Assembly (NCBI GenBank): GCA_033795365.1 | Contig: JARYGU010000014.1 | Span: 1 to 64,000, forward strand | Source: JARYGU01 sp033795365 | Lineage (GTDB): Bacteria > Pseudomonadota > Alphaproteobacteria > Rhizobiales > Rhizobiaceae | Direction of reading: 5' to 3' | Length of the DNA stretch: 64,000 nucleotides | Shown here: positions 25,286 through 33,927 of the stretch, one piece after another | How positions within the stretch are numbered: position 1 is the first letter of the stretch | Layout of the letters: the number at the start of each line of letters is the position of its first letter | Program-made: the position numbers and the translations under genes | Notes under the pieces: model-generated | What the model saw: only the letters and a program-made list of their open reading frames with translations | Databases searched by the model: none | What the model was told of the DNA's origin: nothing

Positions 25286-26170
25286 ATGAAGAGCTATGTT
25301 CTGACGATCACCTGCAAATCGACCCGCGGCATCGTGGCGGCGGTCACCGGTTACCTCGCTGAGAAGGATTGCAACATCATCGACAGCTCGCAGTTCGACG
25401 ACCTGGCCACCGGGCTTTTCTTCATGCGTTTGACCTTCATCAGCGAAGAGGGCGTGAAGCAGGCCGAGCTCGAAGACGGATTCCAAGCCGTCGCGAAACC
25501 TTTTGCGATGATGTGGCAGATCCATGATTCCGAAGCGCGGATGAAGGTGATGCTGATGGTTTCGCGTTTCGGGCACTGCCTCAACGACCTTCTCTATCGC
25601 TGGAAGATCGGCGCGCTGCCGATCGATATCGTCGGCGTCATCTCGAACCATTTCGATTACCAGAAGGTCGTCGTAAATCACGACATTCCTTTCCATCACG
25701 TCAAGGTGACGAAGGAGAACAAGGCCGCCGCCGAGGCGAGGCTGATGGAGATCGTCGAGCAGACCGAGACGGATCTGATCGTACTTGCCCGCTACATGCA
25801 GGTGCTGTCGGATGCCGTCTGCAAGAAGATGTCCGGCCGCATCATCAACATTCATCATTCCTTCCTGCCATCCTTCAAGGGTGCGAACCCTTACAAGCAG
25901 GCATACGAGCGCGGCGTGAAGCTGATCGGCGCGACGGCGCATTATGTGACGGAGGACCTCGACGAAGGTCCGATCATCGAGCAGGACGTCGCGCGCGTCA
26001 CCCATGCGCAAAGCCCGGAAGACTATATTTCGATCGGCCGCGACGTCGAAAGCCAGGTGCTCGCCCGCGCCGTCCATGCCCATATCCACCACCGTGTCTT
26101 CATGAATGGCAACAAGACGATCGTCTTCCCGCCGAGCCCCGGCAGCTACGCTTCCGAACGCATGGGCTGA
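25286..26170 (+). CDS. purU: formyltetrahydrofolate deformylase
   Basis: Hydrolyses 10-formyl-THF to THF and formate, balancing one-carbon units. 294 residues: an N-terminal ACT domain (YVLTITCKSTRGIVAAVTGYL, residues 4-80) and a formyltransferase-like catalytic domain with SRFGHCLNDLLYRW, the NIHHSFLPSFKGANPY active-site loop (188-203) and TEDLDEGPIIEQD containing the catalytic Asp. The ATG at 25286 gives the family N-terminus. It is expressed from the structured leader upstream and followed by a strong terminator. Confidence 0.97.
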   Translation: MKSYVLTITCKSTRGIVAAVTGYLAEKDCNIIDSSQFDDLATGLFFMRLTFISEEGVKQAELEDGFQAVAKPFAMMWQIHDSEARMKVMLMVSRFGHCLNDLLYRWKIGALPIDIVGVISNHFDYQKVVVNHDIPFHHVKVTKENKAAAEARLMEIVEQTETDLIVLARYMQVLSDAVCKKMSGRIINIHHSFLPSFKGANPYKQAYERGVKLIGATAHYVTEDLDEGPIIEQDVARVTHAQSPEDYISIGRDVESQVLARAVHAHIHHRVFMNGNKTIVFPPSPGSYASERMG

Positions 26171-26188
26171 GGCTGCCGCTCAACAGCG

Positions 26189-26222
26189 AAAGGCCGGCGG
26201 AGAAAGCGCTCCGCCGGCCTTT
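26189..26222. terminator. bidirectional terminator between purU and puuB
   Basis: Perfect 13-bp stem, AAAGGCCGGCGGA (26189-26201) and TCCGCCGGCCTTT (26210-26222), with an 8-base loop. The A/T ends serve as U-tracts on both strands, and the flanking genes converge. Confidence 0.9.
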
Positions 26223-26240
26223 CCAGTTCGCTGCATTGCT

Positions 26241-27551
26241 TTACAGGCCGAACGCATCCTTGAACTGGTACCACCAGGAGCCGATGGTCGAATACTGCGC
26301 GCGGAACATGCGCCCCCCCGGGAACGGAATCCACGGCAGTTTCTCGAACTGGTCGAACCGGCTGACGTCGCCGTCGATCGCCTCACTGAGGATCTTGCCG
26401 AAGAGATGGGAGCCGGTGACGCCATGGCCGCTGTAGCCATGGGCAAAGTAGGTGTTCTTGCCGATCCGGCCCATCTGCGGCACGCGCGAGAAAGAAAGCG
26501 CGAAATTGCCGCTCCAGGCATAGTCGATCTTAACGCCTTTCAGCGAAGGGAAGACCTTTTCCAGGTTCGGACGCAGCTTTGCGCGAACATCGGCCGGATC
26601 GGTCCCGCCATAGACGGTGCCGCCGCCGAAGATCATCCGCTTGTCGGCGGAAAGCCGGAAATAGTCGAGGATGTAGCGAACGTCCTCCACGCACATGTCG
26701 CTCGGGATCAGCGCATGTGCGCGTTCCGCGCCGAGCGGTTCGGTGGCGATCATCTGCGTCGAAACCGGCATGACGCGCGAAACGAGCTTCGGGACCACAC
26801 GGCCGAGATAGGCGTTGCCGCAGAGGACGGCGACATTGGCCGTCACTCTTCCTTTGGCGGTGTGGATGACGGGTTTTTCCGCCTCGTGCTCGACACGGAT
26901 CACCGGCGATTGCTCGTAGACCGTTCCGCCCAGCTCTTCCAGCGCGCGCGCCTCGCCGAGCGTCAGGTTCAGCGGATGCATATGGCCGCCGGTGGTGTCC
27001 AGCATGCCGCCGACATAGACGTCGGTGTTGACCAGCTTGCGCATGGCGTTTGCGTCGAGAAGCCGATGGTCGTCCATGCCGTAGCTTTTCCAGAGCGCTT
27101 TCTTGTGCTCCAGTTCGCGCATATGCGCGTCCGTGTAGGCGGCATAGATGTTGCCGTCCTTGAGGTCGCAGTCGATGCCGTACTGGTCGACAAGCCGACG
27201 AATGATTTTTCCGCCTTCCTGAACGAGACCGCCGACGAAGGCACCTGCGGCGTCGCCATAACGACGTTTGATCGTGTCGAGGCTGGCGTTCAAGCCGTTC
27301 ACGATCTGTCCGCCGTTGCGGCCGGATGCACCCCAGCCCACGCCGGCTCCTTCGATGACGACGACTCTATAGCCCTTTTCAGCGAGATGGATGGCGGTCG
27401 AAAGGCCGGAATAGCCGGCGCCGAGGATCGCGACATCGGCGGTCACGTCCCCTTCCAGGATCTTCGGCGTGCGGATGATGTTGCGCGAGGCGGCATAGTA
27501 GCTGTCGGGGTAGCTTCCGCTCCCGGCATAGGATTTATTGTCGCTTGTCAT
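26241..27551 (-). CDS. puuB: FAD-dependent gamma-glutamylputrescine oxidoreductase-like (DAO family)
   Basis: 436-residue flavoprotein oxidising the gamma-glutamyl amine made by PuuA. The dinucleotide motif VAILGAGYSGLSTAIHLAEKG is near residues 39-59, followed by VGWGASGRNGGQIVNG; the C-terminal FAHGYSGHGVTGSHLFGK closes the FAD site. The ATG overlaps the puuA stop by one base (TGATG), so the pair is coupled. A longer frame to 27779 is a read-back into puuA. Substrate is inferred from the partner; other N-alkyl amino acids are possible. Confidence 0.82.
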   Translation of the reverse strand: MTSDNKSYAGSGSYPDSYYAASRNIIRTPKILEGDVTADVAILGAGYSGLSTAIHLAEKGYRVVVIEGAGVGWGASGRNGGQIVNGLNASLDTIKRRYGDAAGAFVGGLVQEGGKIIRRLVDQYGIDCDLKDGNIYAAYTDAHMRELEHKKALWKSYGMDDHRLLDANAMRKLVNTDVYVGGMLDTTGGHMHPLNLTLGEARALEELGGTVYEQSPVIRVEHEAEKPVIHTAKGRVTANVAVLCGNAYLGRVVPKLVSRVMPVSTQMIATEPLGAERAHALIPSDMCVEDVRYILDYFRLSADKRMIFGGGTVYGGTDPADVRAKLRPNLEKVFPSLKGVKIDYAWSGNFALSFSRVPQMGRIGKNTYFAHGYSGHGVTGSHLFGKILSEAIDGDVSRFDQFEKLPWIPFPGGRMFRAQYSTIGSWWYQFKDAFGL

Positions 27552-28900
27552 CAGACGATTTCCAGATAGGCACTGAATTCGAAGTCGGTTACCTGCTCGG
27601 CGAAGCCGGCTATCTCCTGGCGCTTGCAGGCGATCAGCATGGAGCGCAGGTCCGGATCGAATATTTCCGAAACGATCGCACCGTTCTCGAAGGCGGTGAC
27701 GGCCGAGCCCCATTCGCTCGGGATGCGGGGCAGTTTCGACAGGTAGGCCCGGCCGGAGGTCGGCGCCGGCGGCTCCCATTTGTTGCGGATGCCGACAAGG
27801 GCCGCGCCCAAGACGCCGGCCATGACCAGGTAGGGATTGGCATCGGCGCCGGCGACGCGGTGCTCTATGCGGCGCGCCGTATTCTTGCCGCCGGGAATGC
27901 GGATCGCCGCGGTGCGGTTTTCATAGCCCCAGGAGATCGAGGTCGGAGCATGCGTGTCGGGCCGCAGGCGCCGATAGGAGTTGAAATGCGGGGCGAAGAG
28001 CAGGGTGGTTTCCGCCATGCCGCGCATGAGCCCCGCGACGGCGTGGCGCATGATGTCCGAACCTTCCGGCGTGCCGTCGTCGAAGACATTGACGCCATTC
28101 TCGTCGGTGAGGCTGAAGTGAAGATGCATGCCGCTGCCGGAGCGCATGCCGTAGGGCTTCGCCATGAACGTGGCGGCGAAGCCATGTTTGCGCGCCACCC
28201 CTTTGACGATCCTCTTGAAGAAAAGCGCATCGTCGGCGGCCTTCAGCGGATCGTCGCTGTGCAGGAGATTGATCTCGAACTGGCCGATGCCGTTTTCCGC
28301 CACCGCCGAATCCGCCGGAACGTCCTGGCGTTTGCATTCGGCATATACGTCGGAAAAGAACTGGCCGAAATCGTCCAGTTCGTCGATGGAGAGAATGGCA
28401 TCCGAATCGAGCCGTTTGCCGGTATAGGGCGAGATCGGCGGCTCAGCGTGGTCTGGTTCGGCATCGACGAGATAAAACTCCATCTCGGAGGCGACGACCG
28501 GCCGGAAGCCGAGCTCGTGATACTGCCGGACGACGGCGGCGAGCGCCTGACGCGGATCGGCCAGGAAGGGTTCTCCGGTCTCCTTGAAAAGCCACAGCGG
28601 CACGACCGCGCTCGGCTTCAGCGTCCAGCTGACCGGGAGCGCGCCCCGTCCCGTCGGGCTGCAGATGCCGTCCATGTCGCCGCTGGCGAAGACATGGGAG
28701 CTGCCGACGATGTCCTCTCCCCAGACATCGACCCCGACGATCGAGAGTGGCATGCGGATGCCGCCTTCCAGCACCTTCTCCGCCTGGCTGACGGGAACGC
28801 GCTTACCCCGCAAAATACCGTTCAGATCGCAGACGACCGCCTGGATGCTCTCCACGGAATCGGCGTTTGCGAGCCAGTGATTCCCATCGAAGTCCGACAT
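27551..28900 (-). CDS. puuA: glutamine synthetase family protein, gamma-glutamylputrescine synthetase-like
   Basis: 449-residue GS-fold ligase that attaches glutamate to amines such as putrescine. GS landmarks are the N-terminal VVCDLNGILRGKRVP, ASEMEFYLVD and NGIGQFEINL (metal/Glu site), KPYGMRSGSGMHLHFSL, NSYRRLRP and ENRTAAIRIPGG. A true housekeeping GlnA is about 470 residues and has an adenylylation-site loop not seen here. Operon puuA-puuB, divergent from a GntR regulator. Polyamine assignment is by pairing with the DAO-family gene. Confidence 0.83.
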   Translation of the reverse strand: MSDFDGNHWLANADSVESIQAVVCDLNGILRGKRVPVSQAEKVLEGGIRMPLSIVGVDVWGEDIVGSSHVFASGDMDGICSPTGRGALPVSWTLKPSAVVPLWLFKETGEPFLADPRQALAAVVRQYHELGFRPVVASEMEFYLVDAEPDHAEPPISPYTGKRLDSDAILSIDELDDFGQFFSDVYAECKRQDVPADSAVAENGIGQFEINLLHSDDPLKAADDALFFKRIVKGVARKHGFAATFMAKPYGMRSGSGMHLHFSLTDENGVNVFDDGTPEGSDIMRHAVAGLMRGMAETTLLFAPHFNSYRRLRPDTHAPTSISWGYENRTAAIRIPGGKNTARRIEHRVAGADANPYLVMAGVLGAALVGIRNKWEPPAPTSGRAYLSKLPRIPSEWGSAVTAFENGAIVSEIFDPDLRSMLIACKRQEIAGFAEQVTDFEFSAYLEIV

Positions 28901-28927
28901 CCGCCCTCCATATCACATAACTATCTT

Positions 28928-28950
28928 TGTGATCACATTTTGTAAATGTG
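28928..28950. promoter_or_regulatory. operator-like palindromes between puuA and gntR
   Basis: TGTGATCACA (28928-28937) is a perfect 10-base palindrome, and it overlaps CACATTT-TGT-AAATGTG (28934-28950), a perfect 7-bp inverted repeat. They lie in the 132-bp divergent region, about 28 bases upstream of the puuA start codon. FCD-type GntR regulators bind sites of this size, so autoregulation and puuAB control are plausible. The binding protein is inferred. Confidence 0.5.
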
Positions 28951-29032
28951 CACACTTTCTTGTTTCGGGTCAAGCTGGTAAAACCGCTTCCAGGCGGAGG
29001 CCCTGGAGCATTCCGCACGGCAGGAGAGACGA

Positions 29033-29728
29033 TTGGGCAATTTGGCGCTGGAGCCGCTGGAGCGGCCGGAGGGAATGACGACCCATGAATATGCGCATCG
29101 CCGCCTGCGCCAGGCGATCATGGTCGGATCCATAAGACCCGGCGAATCGGTCACCATCCGGGGCATTGCGGAAGCGATGGAAAGCAGTCCGACGCCTGTG
29201 CGCGAGGCACTACGGCGGCTGAGTTCGGAGGGGGCCCTCCAGGTTCTCGACAATCGCCGTATCATGGTGCCCCGGATGACGGCCGACCGCTTCGGCGAGC
29301 TGATCGCCTTGCGCTCCGTGCTGGAGCAGCACGCGGCCCGGCGTGCCGTTGCCCATATCACCGAACGCAAGATCGACCGGCTCGTGGAAATAGACAATGC
29401 CCAGGACGAGGCGATCAAGCGCAAGGACAATGCGACCGCGCTATTGCTCAATCAGGAATTCCATCGCACCATATATACGGCCAATCCCGAGCAGATCATC
29501 ATGCCCATGGTCGAAAGCGTCTGGCTTCAGCTCGGTCCGTTCCTGGGGATCGCCATGGAGCATGTGGCCCAGCTTTATTTCGTGGACCGGCATCAGGAAG
29601 CGATAGAGGCCCTGCGCAAGCGCGACGAGACCGCGGTCGCCGCGGCGATCGATGCCGATATCCGCGAAGGAATCGGAGGCTTCGAGCGCAGGGCCATCGA
29701 GAATCTGCTCCGTCTTGCCGGACAGTAG
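29033..29728 (+). CDS. GntR-family regulator (FCD subfamily)
   Basis: 231 residues: an N-terminal winged helix (THEYAHRRLRQAIMVGSIRPGESVTIRGIAEAM...TPVREALRRL, residues 16-65) and an all-helical FCD effector domain (FGELIALRSVLEQHAARRA...NQEFHRTIY). The start is TTG at 29033 with AGGAGAG upstream. First gene of an apparent operon with an SDR and a DadA-like oxidoreductase, and divergent from puuA-puuB. Confidence 0.88.
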   Translation: MGNLALEPLERPEGMTTHEYAHRRLRQAIMVGSIRPGESVTIRGIAEAMESSPTPVREALRRLSSEGALQVLDNRRIMVPRMTADRFGELIALRSVLEQHAARRAVAHITERKIDRLVEIDNAQDEAIKRKDNATALLLNQEFHRTIYTANPEQIIMPMVESVWLQLGPFLGIAMEHVAQLYFVDRHQEAIEALRKRDETAVAAAIDADIREGIGGFERRAIENLLRLAGQ

Positions 29729-29752
29729 CGATCAGCCGATTGGAGAAAATCC

Positions 29753-30520
29753 ATGTCATTTCCGCTATTCGATCTCAGCGGCCGCCGCGCGCTCATTACC
29801 GGTTCGGGGCAGGGGATAGGGCTTGCGCTTGCCGAGGGGCTTGCCGCGCACGGCGCGGCGGTTGTCCTGAACGGGCGTTCGCAAGATAAGCTGGCGGAGG
29901 CGGTGCGCCTACTGGCAGACAAGGGCATCAAGGCGGATATCTCCGCATTCGACGTGACCGATCCGGATGCCGTGCGCACCGAGGTGGACCGCATCGAGGC
30001 GGAGATCGGCCCGATCGACATTCTCGTCAACAATGCCGGCATGCAGTTTCGTACGCCGCTGGAGGAGTTTCCGGCGCAAAAGTGGGAGGAGCTCCTGCGC
30101 ACGAATGTTTCGAGCGTGTTCCATGTGGGACAGGCGGTCGCCCGGCACATGATCCGGCGCGGGCGCGGCAAGATCGTCAACATCGCCTCGGTGCAGAGCG
30201 AACTCGCCCGCCCGGGCATCGCTCCCTATACCGCGACAAAGGGTGCCGTGCGCAACCTGACGCGCGGCATGTGCGCCGATTGGGCGAGACATGGCCTGCA
30301 GATCAATGCGATCGCCCCCGGATATTTCAAGACGCCTCTCAACCAGGCCCTGGTGGCAGACAGCAAATTTTCCGGCTGGCTCGAAGCGCGCACGCCCGCG
30401 GGCCGATGGGGCGACGTTTCGGAACTCGTCGGTGCGGCGGTTTTCCTTGCAGGTGACGCCTCGTCATTCGTCAACGGCCACACGCTCTATGTCGATGGCG
30501 GGATCACCACCTCGCTCTGA
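29753..30520 (+). CDS. short-chain dehydrogenase/reductase
   Basis: 255-residue classical SDR. TGSGQGIG (NAD(P) binding, residues 16-23), NNAG (about 89-92), catalytic Ser in NIASVQSE, and the YTATK active site; it ends GHTLYVDGGITTSL. The overall pattern resembles gluconate 5-dehydrogenase-type enzymes. It lies 24 bases after gntR and 84 bases before the DadA-like gene. Substrate not determinable. Confidence 0.88.
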   Translation: MSFPLFDLSGRRALITGSGQGIGLALAEGLAAHGAAVVLNGRSQDKLAEAVRLLADKGIKADISAFDVTDPDAVRTEVDRIEAEIGPIDILVNNAGMQFRTPLEEFPAQKWEELLRTNVSSVFHVGQAVARHMIRRGRGKIVNIASVQSELARPGIAPYTATKGAVRNLTRGMCADWARHGLQINAIAPGYFKTPLNQALVADSKFSGWLEARTPAGRWGDVSELVGAAVFLAGDASSFVNGHTLYVDGGITTSL

Positions 30521-30604
30521 CAGGCATGCGACAGGATGGTGCTTGCTTCGTCATCCGCCGGCATGCCATTGATCTCCCAACTCGACAAGAACATGAGGGG
30601 CAGG

Positions 30605-31858
30605 ATGAAGACGGATGTCATCGTTCTCGGAGCCGGAGTCGTCGGCATCTCCACCGCAATCCATCTGGCACGGCGCGGCAAATCGGTCGTGCTCGTCGAC
30701 CGGCGGGGTCCTGCCGAGGAGACCTCCTACGGCAATGCCGGGCTGATCCAGCGCGAGGGCGTCTTCCCCTACGGATTCCCGCATGATTTCGGAGCGCTGT
30801 TCCGCTATGCGCTGAACAACACGATCGATGCGCACTACCATCTCTCGGCACTGCCGGGGCTGGTGCCGTTCCTGGCTCGCTACTGGTGGCATTCCGGCTT
30901 CCGCCAGCATCAGAGCATCGCCCATCTCTATGCGCCGCTGATCGAAAATTCGATCAGCGAGCATGCCGACCTCATCAAGGCGGCCGGCGCGGAGGATCTC
31001 ATCCGCAAGGATGGCTGGATGAAGGTCTTCCGCACGGAGAAGGAGCGGGATGCCGCCTATGCGGAAGCCGAGACGCTTTCGGCCAATTTCGGCGTCAGTC
31101 ACCAGAAGCTGACCACAGCGGAGCTGAAGGTCGCCGAGCCGCATATCCGCGCCGATCTCACGGGCGGCCTGCGCTGGACGGATCCCTGGTCGATCAACGA
31201 TCCGCAAAGCCTGCTGAAGACCTATCTCGCCTATTTCCAATCGCTCGGCGGAACGATAAAGGCGGGCGATGCGGCGACGATCGAGCATGTGCTGGAAGGC
31301 GAGGGCTGGCGGATAGCGACCCCGGAAGGGCCGCTCGAGGCCCGCGACGTCGTCGTGGCGCTCGGCCCCTGGGCCGATACCGTGACACGCAAGCTCGGCT
31401 ACCATTTCCCCCTTGCGGTAAAGCGCGGCTACCACATGCATTACGGCGCCGAGGAGGGGGCGGTGCTGAACAATTGGGTGCTCGACGCCGAGCGGGGCTA
31501 TTTTCTTGCGCCGATGCTCAGGGGCATCCGGTTGACGACGGGCGCGGAATTCGCCAAGCGTGACACGCGCAAGACGCCGGTGCAGCTGCGCCGCGCCGAA
31601 AAGGTGGCGCGTGAGTTCTTCCCGCTGGCCGAACGCCGCGACGAGGAGCCGTGGATGGGCGCGCGCCCCTGCACGCCCGACATGATGCCGGTCATCGGCA
31701 AGGCGCCGCGCCATGCCGGCCTCTGGTTCGCCTTCGGCCATGCCCATCATGGCATGACGCTCGGGCCGGTGACGGGCCGGATTCTCGCCGAGAAGATGCT
31801 CGGAGAGCGGACTCTGATCAATCTCGGCCCTTATCGGCCGGAGCGTTTTCTCGCCTGA
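30605..31858 (+). CDS. FAD-dependent oxidoreductase, D-amino acid dehydrogenase-like
   Basis: 417-residue DAO-family flavoprotein: DVIVLGAGVVGISTAIHLARRG (residues 4-25), EETSYGNAGLIQREG and the C-terminal GARPCTPDMMPVIGKAP plus FGHAHHGMTLGPVTGR, all typical of DadA-like dehydrogenases. The ATG at 30605 follows GAGGGGCAGG; the in-frame extension to 30536 is less likely. Third gene of the GntR operon. Oxidation of a D-amino or N-substituted amino acid to a keto acid that the SDR reduces is a reasonable guess only. Confidence 0.82.
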   Translation: MKTDVIVLGAGVVGISTAIHLARRGKSVVLVDRRGPAEETSYGNAGLIQREGVFPYGFPHDFGALFRYALNNTIDAHYHLSALPGLVPFLARYWWHSGFRQHQSIAHLYAPLIENSISEHADLIKAAGAEDLIRKDGWMKVFRTEKERDAAYAEAETLSANFGVSHQKLTTAELKVAEPHIRADLTGGLRWTDPWSINDPQSLLKTYLAYFQSLGGTIKAGDAATIEHVLEGEGWRIATPEGPLEARDVVVALGPWADTVTRKLGYHFPLAVKRGYHMHYGAEEGAVLNNWVLDAERGYFLAPMLRGIRLTTGAEFAKRDTRKTPVQLRRAEKVAREFFPLAERRDEEPWMGARPCTPDMMPVIGKAPRHAGLWFAFGHAHHGMTLGPVTGRILAEKMLGERTLINLGPYRPERFLA

Positions 31859-31886
31859 TCCTTCGCCGGCTCAGGGTCAGGATCCT

Positions 31887-31990
31887 AAAAGCGCGTCGCG
31901 ATCTTTCAGATCGCTTTCTGCGCTTTAGTCTTTGTCTTGATGCATGTCGTTATCGCAAAACCGCAGCACACTTTTGCGCGACATGCATTA
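31887..31990. repeat. dispersed palindromic intergenic repeat, copy 2
   Basis: Homologue of 3797-3903. Module one: AAAGCGC (31888-31894) with GCGCTTT (31920-31926), enclosing GCGATC/GATCGC. Module two: ATGCATGTCG (31940-31949) with CGACATGCAT (31979-31988), enclosing GCAAAA/TTTTGC. Both modules can form cruciforms or RNA hairpins. As in copy 1, the TAA stop of the adjacent minus-strand gene sits 48 bases after the first base of ATGCATGTCG. Confidence 0.85.
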
Positions 31991-32428
31991 ACGGTTGATG
32001 CGCGTCGAGAGGATGATCGAGGAGAGCGTTCGTTCTACGCCTTCTATCTCGCCTATGCGGTCGATCAGATGATCGAGTTCTGCGATCGAGGCGGCTGCCA
32101 CGATCGCGATCAGGTCGAAGCTGCCGCTGACCGAATGCAGCACCTTGACCTCGGAGATCGCGTGAAGCTCGGTGGTGATGCGCGCCAGCGTCTTCGGCGC
32201 GATCGTCACCAGCACATGCGCCTTCACCGTTCCGCTTTCATAGACGTCCGAAAGTCGTGCGCCATAGCCGGTGACGATACCCTCCCGCTCCAGCCTTTCG
32301 ATTTTCGCCTGGACGGTGGTGCGCGAAAGGCCGAGCTTCCGGGCAATGGTCGCCGTCGATTCCCTGGCATTTTCGCTCAGGATGGCCAGCAGCTCGCGAT
32401 CCTTCGCGTTTAACGTCTTATTGTTCAT
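31988..32428 (-). CDS. Lrp/AsnC-family regulator
   Basis: 146 residues with an N-terminal helix-turn-helix (RELLAILSENARESTATIARKLGLSRTTVQAKIERLE) and a C-terminal RAM/ligand domain (VLVTIAPKTLARITTELHAI...HSVSGSFDLIAIV). ATG 32428 is preferred over an upstream GTG at 32440. It is divergent from the lysine 6-dehydrogenase-like gene, so control of lysine catabolism by an amino-acid-sensing Lrp is the natural reading. Confidence 0.9.
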   Translation of the reverse strand: MNNKTLNAKDRELLAILSENARESTATIARKLGLSRTTVQAKIERLEREGIVTGYGARLSDVYESGTVKAHVLVTIAPKTLARITTELHAISEVKVLHSVSGSFDLIAIVAAASIAELDHLIDRIGEIEGVERTLSSIILSTRINR

Positions 32429-32547
32429 TTTCTTCGTCACTTTGCCGATTTATGACCTACATTATGCCAAATCCGAAGCTTTAAATCGACCGGAAATCGC
32501 CTGACAATTCCCCTCACGTTCTTGTTCATGCAGGGGGACTTTCGTTC

Positions 32548-33651
32548 ATGAGGGATATCGTTGTCGTCGGTGCGGGAAAAATCGGCTCGACCATTGCACG
32601 GATGCTCGCCCACAGCGGTGACTATCGGGTCGTGGTCGCCGACCGCTCGGCCGAGCAGCTTGCGGCGATCGAAGCGCACAAGGCCGTTTCCACGGCAGCG
32701 ATCGACATAGACGCCCGGGCCGCGCTGGAGGCCTTGCTCAGGGGCAAGTTCGCGGTGCTCAGCGCTGCGCCCTTCCATCTGACAGTGACGATCGCGGAAG
32801 CTGCGGCCGCCGCCGGCGTGCACTATCTCGATCTGACGGAAGATGTCGAATCGACGCGCCGCGTCAAGCAGATAGCTGCGAAGGCCCGCACGGCGTTCAT
32901 CCCCCAATGCGGCCTGGCGCCGGGCTTCATTTCCATGGTGGCCAACGATCTCGCCAACCGTTTCGACACGCTCGAGAGCGTGCGCATGCGCGTCGGCGCC
33001 CTGCCGCAATATCCTTCCAACGCACTCAATTACAATCTCACCTGGAGCACCGACGGGGTCATCAACGAATATATCGAGCCCTGCGAAGCGATCGTCGAAG
33101 GTGCGCTCATCGAGGTTCCGGCCCTGGAGGAGCGCGAAGAATTCTCCCTCGATGGCGTCACCTACGAAGCGTTCAACACCTCGGGCGGCCTCGGCACGCT
33201 TTGCGAGACGCTTCAGGGCAGGGTGCGCACGCTGAATTATAAGACGATCCGTTATCCGGGCCACGCCGCCATCATGAAGGCGCTTCTAAACGATCTCGGT
33301 CTGCGCCATCGCCGCGAGATCCTGAAGGACATCTTCGAGAACGCGCTGCCGTCGACCACGCAAGACGTGGTGATCGTCTTCGTCACGGTCTCCGGCCGCA
33401 AGGACGGCCGGCTAGTGCAGGAAACCTACGCGCACAAGGTCTATAGCGGGGTTGTCGCGGGGCGGATGCACAGCGCCATCCAGATCACGACGGCCGGTTC
33501 GATCTGCGCCGTGCTCGATATGCTGGCCGACGGTTCGCTGCGGGCCGAAGGCTTCGTGAAGCAGGAGGAGATCGGTCTCGACGCTTTTCTCGCCAACCGC
33601 TTCGGCCGCTACTATGCCGAGGAGAGCCACGGCTCGCGCGTGGCCGGCTGA
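32548..33651 (+). CDS. saccharopine dehydrogenase-fold protein, probable L-lysine 6-dehydrogenase
   Basis: 367 residues with an N-terminal NAD-binding Rossmann fold (IVVVGAGKIGSTIARMLA, residues 4-21), the HYLDLTED and QCGLAPGFISM segments of the saccharopine reductase superfamily, and a C-terminal catalytic domain. The single-domain size fits lysine 6-dehydrogenase, which makes delta1-piperideine-6-carboxylate from lysine. The nearby amaB would oxidise that product. Divergent from an Lrp regulator. An alternative is a carboxynorspermidine/saccharopine-type enzyme. Confidence 0.75.
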   Translation: MRDIVVVGAGKIGSTIARMLAHSGDYRVVVADRSAEQLAAIEAHKAVSTAAIDIDARAALEALLRGKFAVLSAAPFHLTVTIAEAAAAAGVHYLDLTEDVESTRRVKQIAAKARTAFIPQCGLAPGFISMVANDLANRFDTLESVRMRVGALPQYPSNALNYNLTWSTDGVINEYIEPCEAIVEGALIEVPALEEREEFSLDGVTYEAFNTSGGLGTLCETLQGRVRTLNYKTIRYPGHAAIMKALLNDLGLRHRREILKDIFENALPSTTQDVVIVFVTVSGRKDGRLVQETYAHKVYSGVVAGRMHSAIQITTAGSICAVLDMLADGSLRAEGFVKQEEIGLDAFLANRFGRYYAEESHGSRVAG

Positions 33652-33761
33652 CCGCCTGGCTTCGATCAAGCGCTCCGGAGCGGGCCGCTGCGCTTTCGCA
33701 TCTACCGGTTTAACCCCGCGGGGAAGAGAGAACGTCCGGCAAGGACGCGGTCGATAAAAAT

Positions 33762-33787
33762 AGGGTCCGCAAGGGCCCTTTCTTTTT
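33762..33787 (+). terminator. terminator downstream of the lysine dehydrogenase gene
   Basis: AGGGTCC (33762-33768) pairs with GGGCCCT (33773-33779) across a GCAA tetraloop, with a T-rich tail to 33787. Confidence 0.75.
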
Positions 33788-33874
33788 GCGATCGGGATGC
33801 GCTTCGGAGAGGCGGGTGCAGGCGCCGGCTATGCGGATCAGCGCCTTCTCGAATTCGGCCTTCAGGCGCCTATA

Positions 33875-33897
33875 GAGGCGGACCTAAAGTCCGCCTC
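33875..33897. terminator. hairpin near the end of amaB
   Basis: GAGGCGGAC (33875-33883) and GTCCGCCTC (33889-33897) form a perfect 9-bp stem with a 5-base loop, 30 bases beyond the amaB stop. There is no clear U-tract on the minus strand, so termination is likely but not certain. Confidence 0.5.
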
Positions 33898-33927
33898 TTC
33901 GATCCTGCTTGCGATGATCATGGCCGT

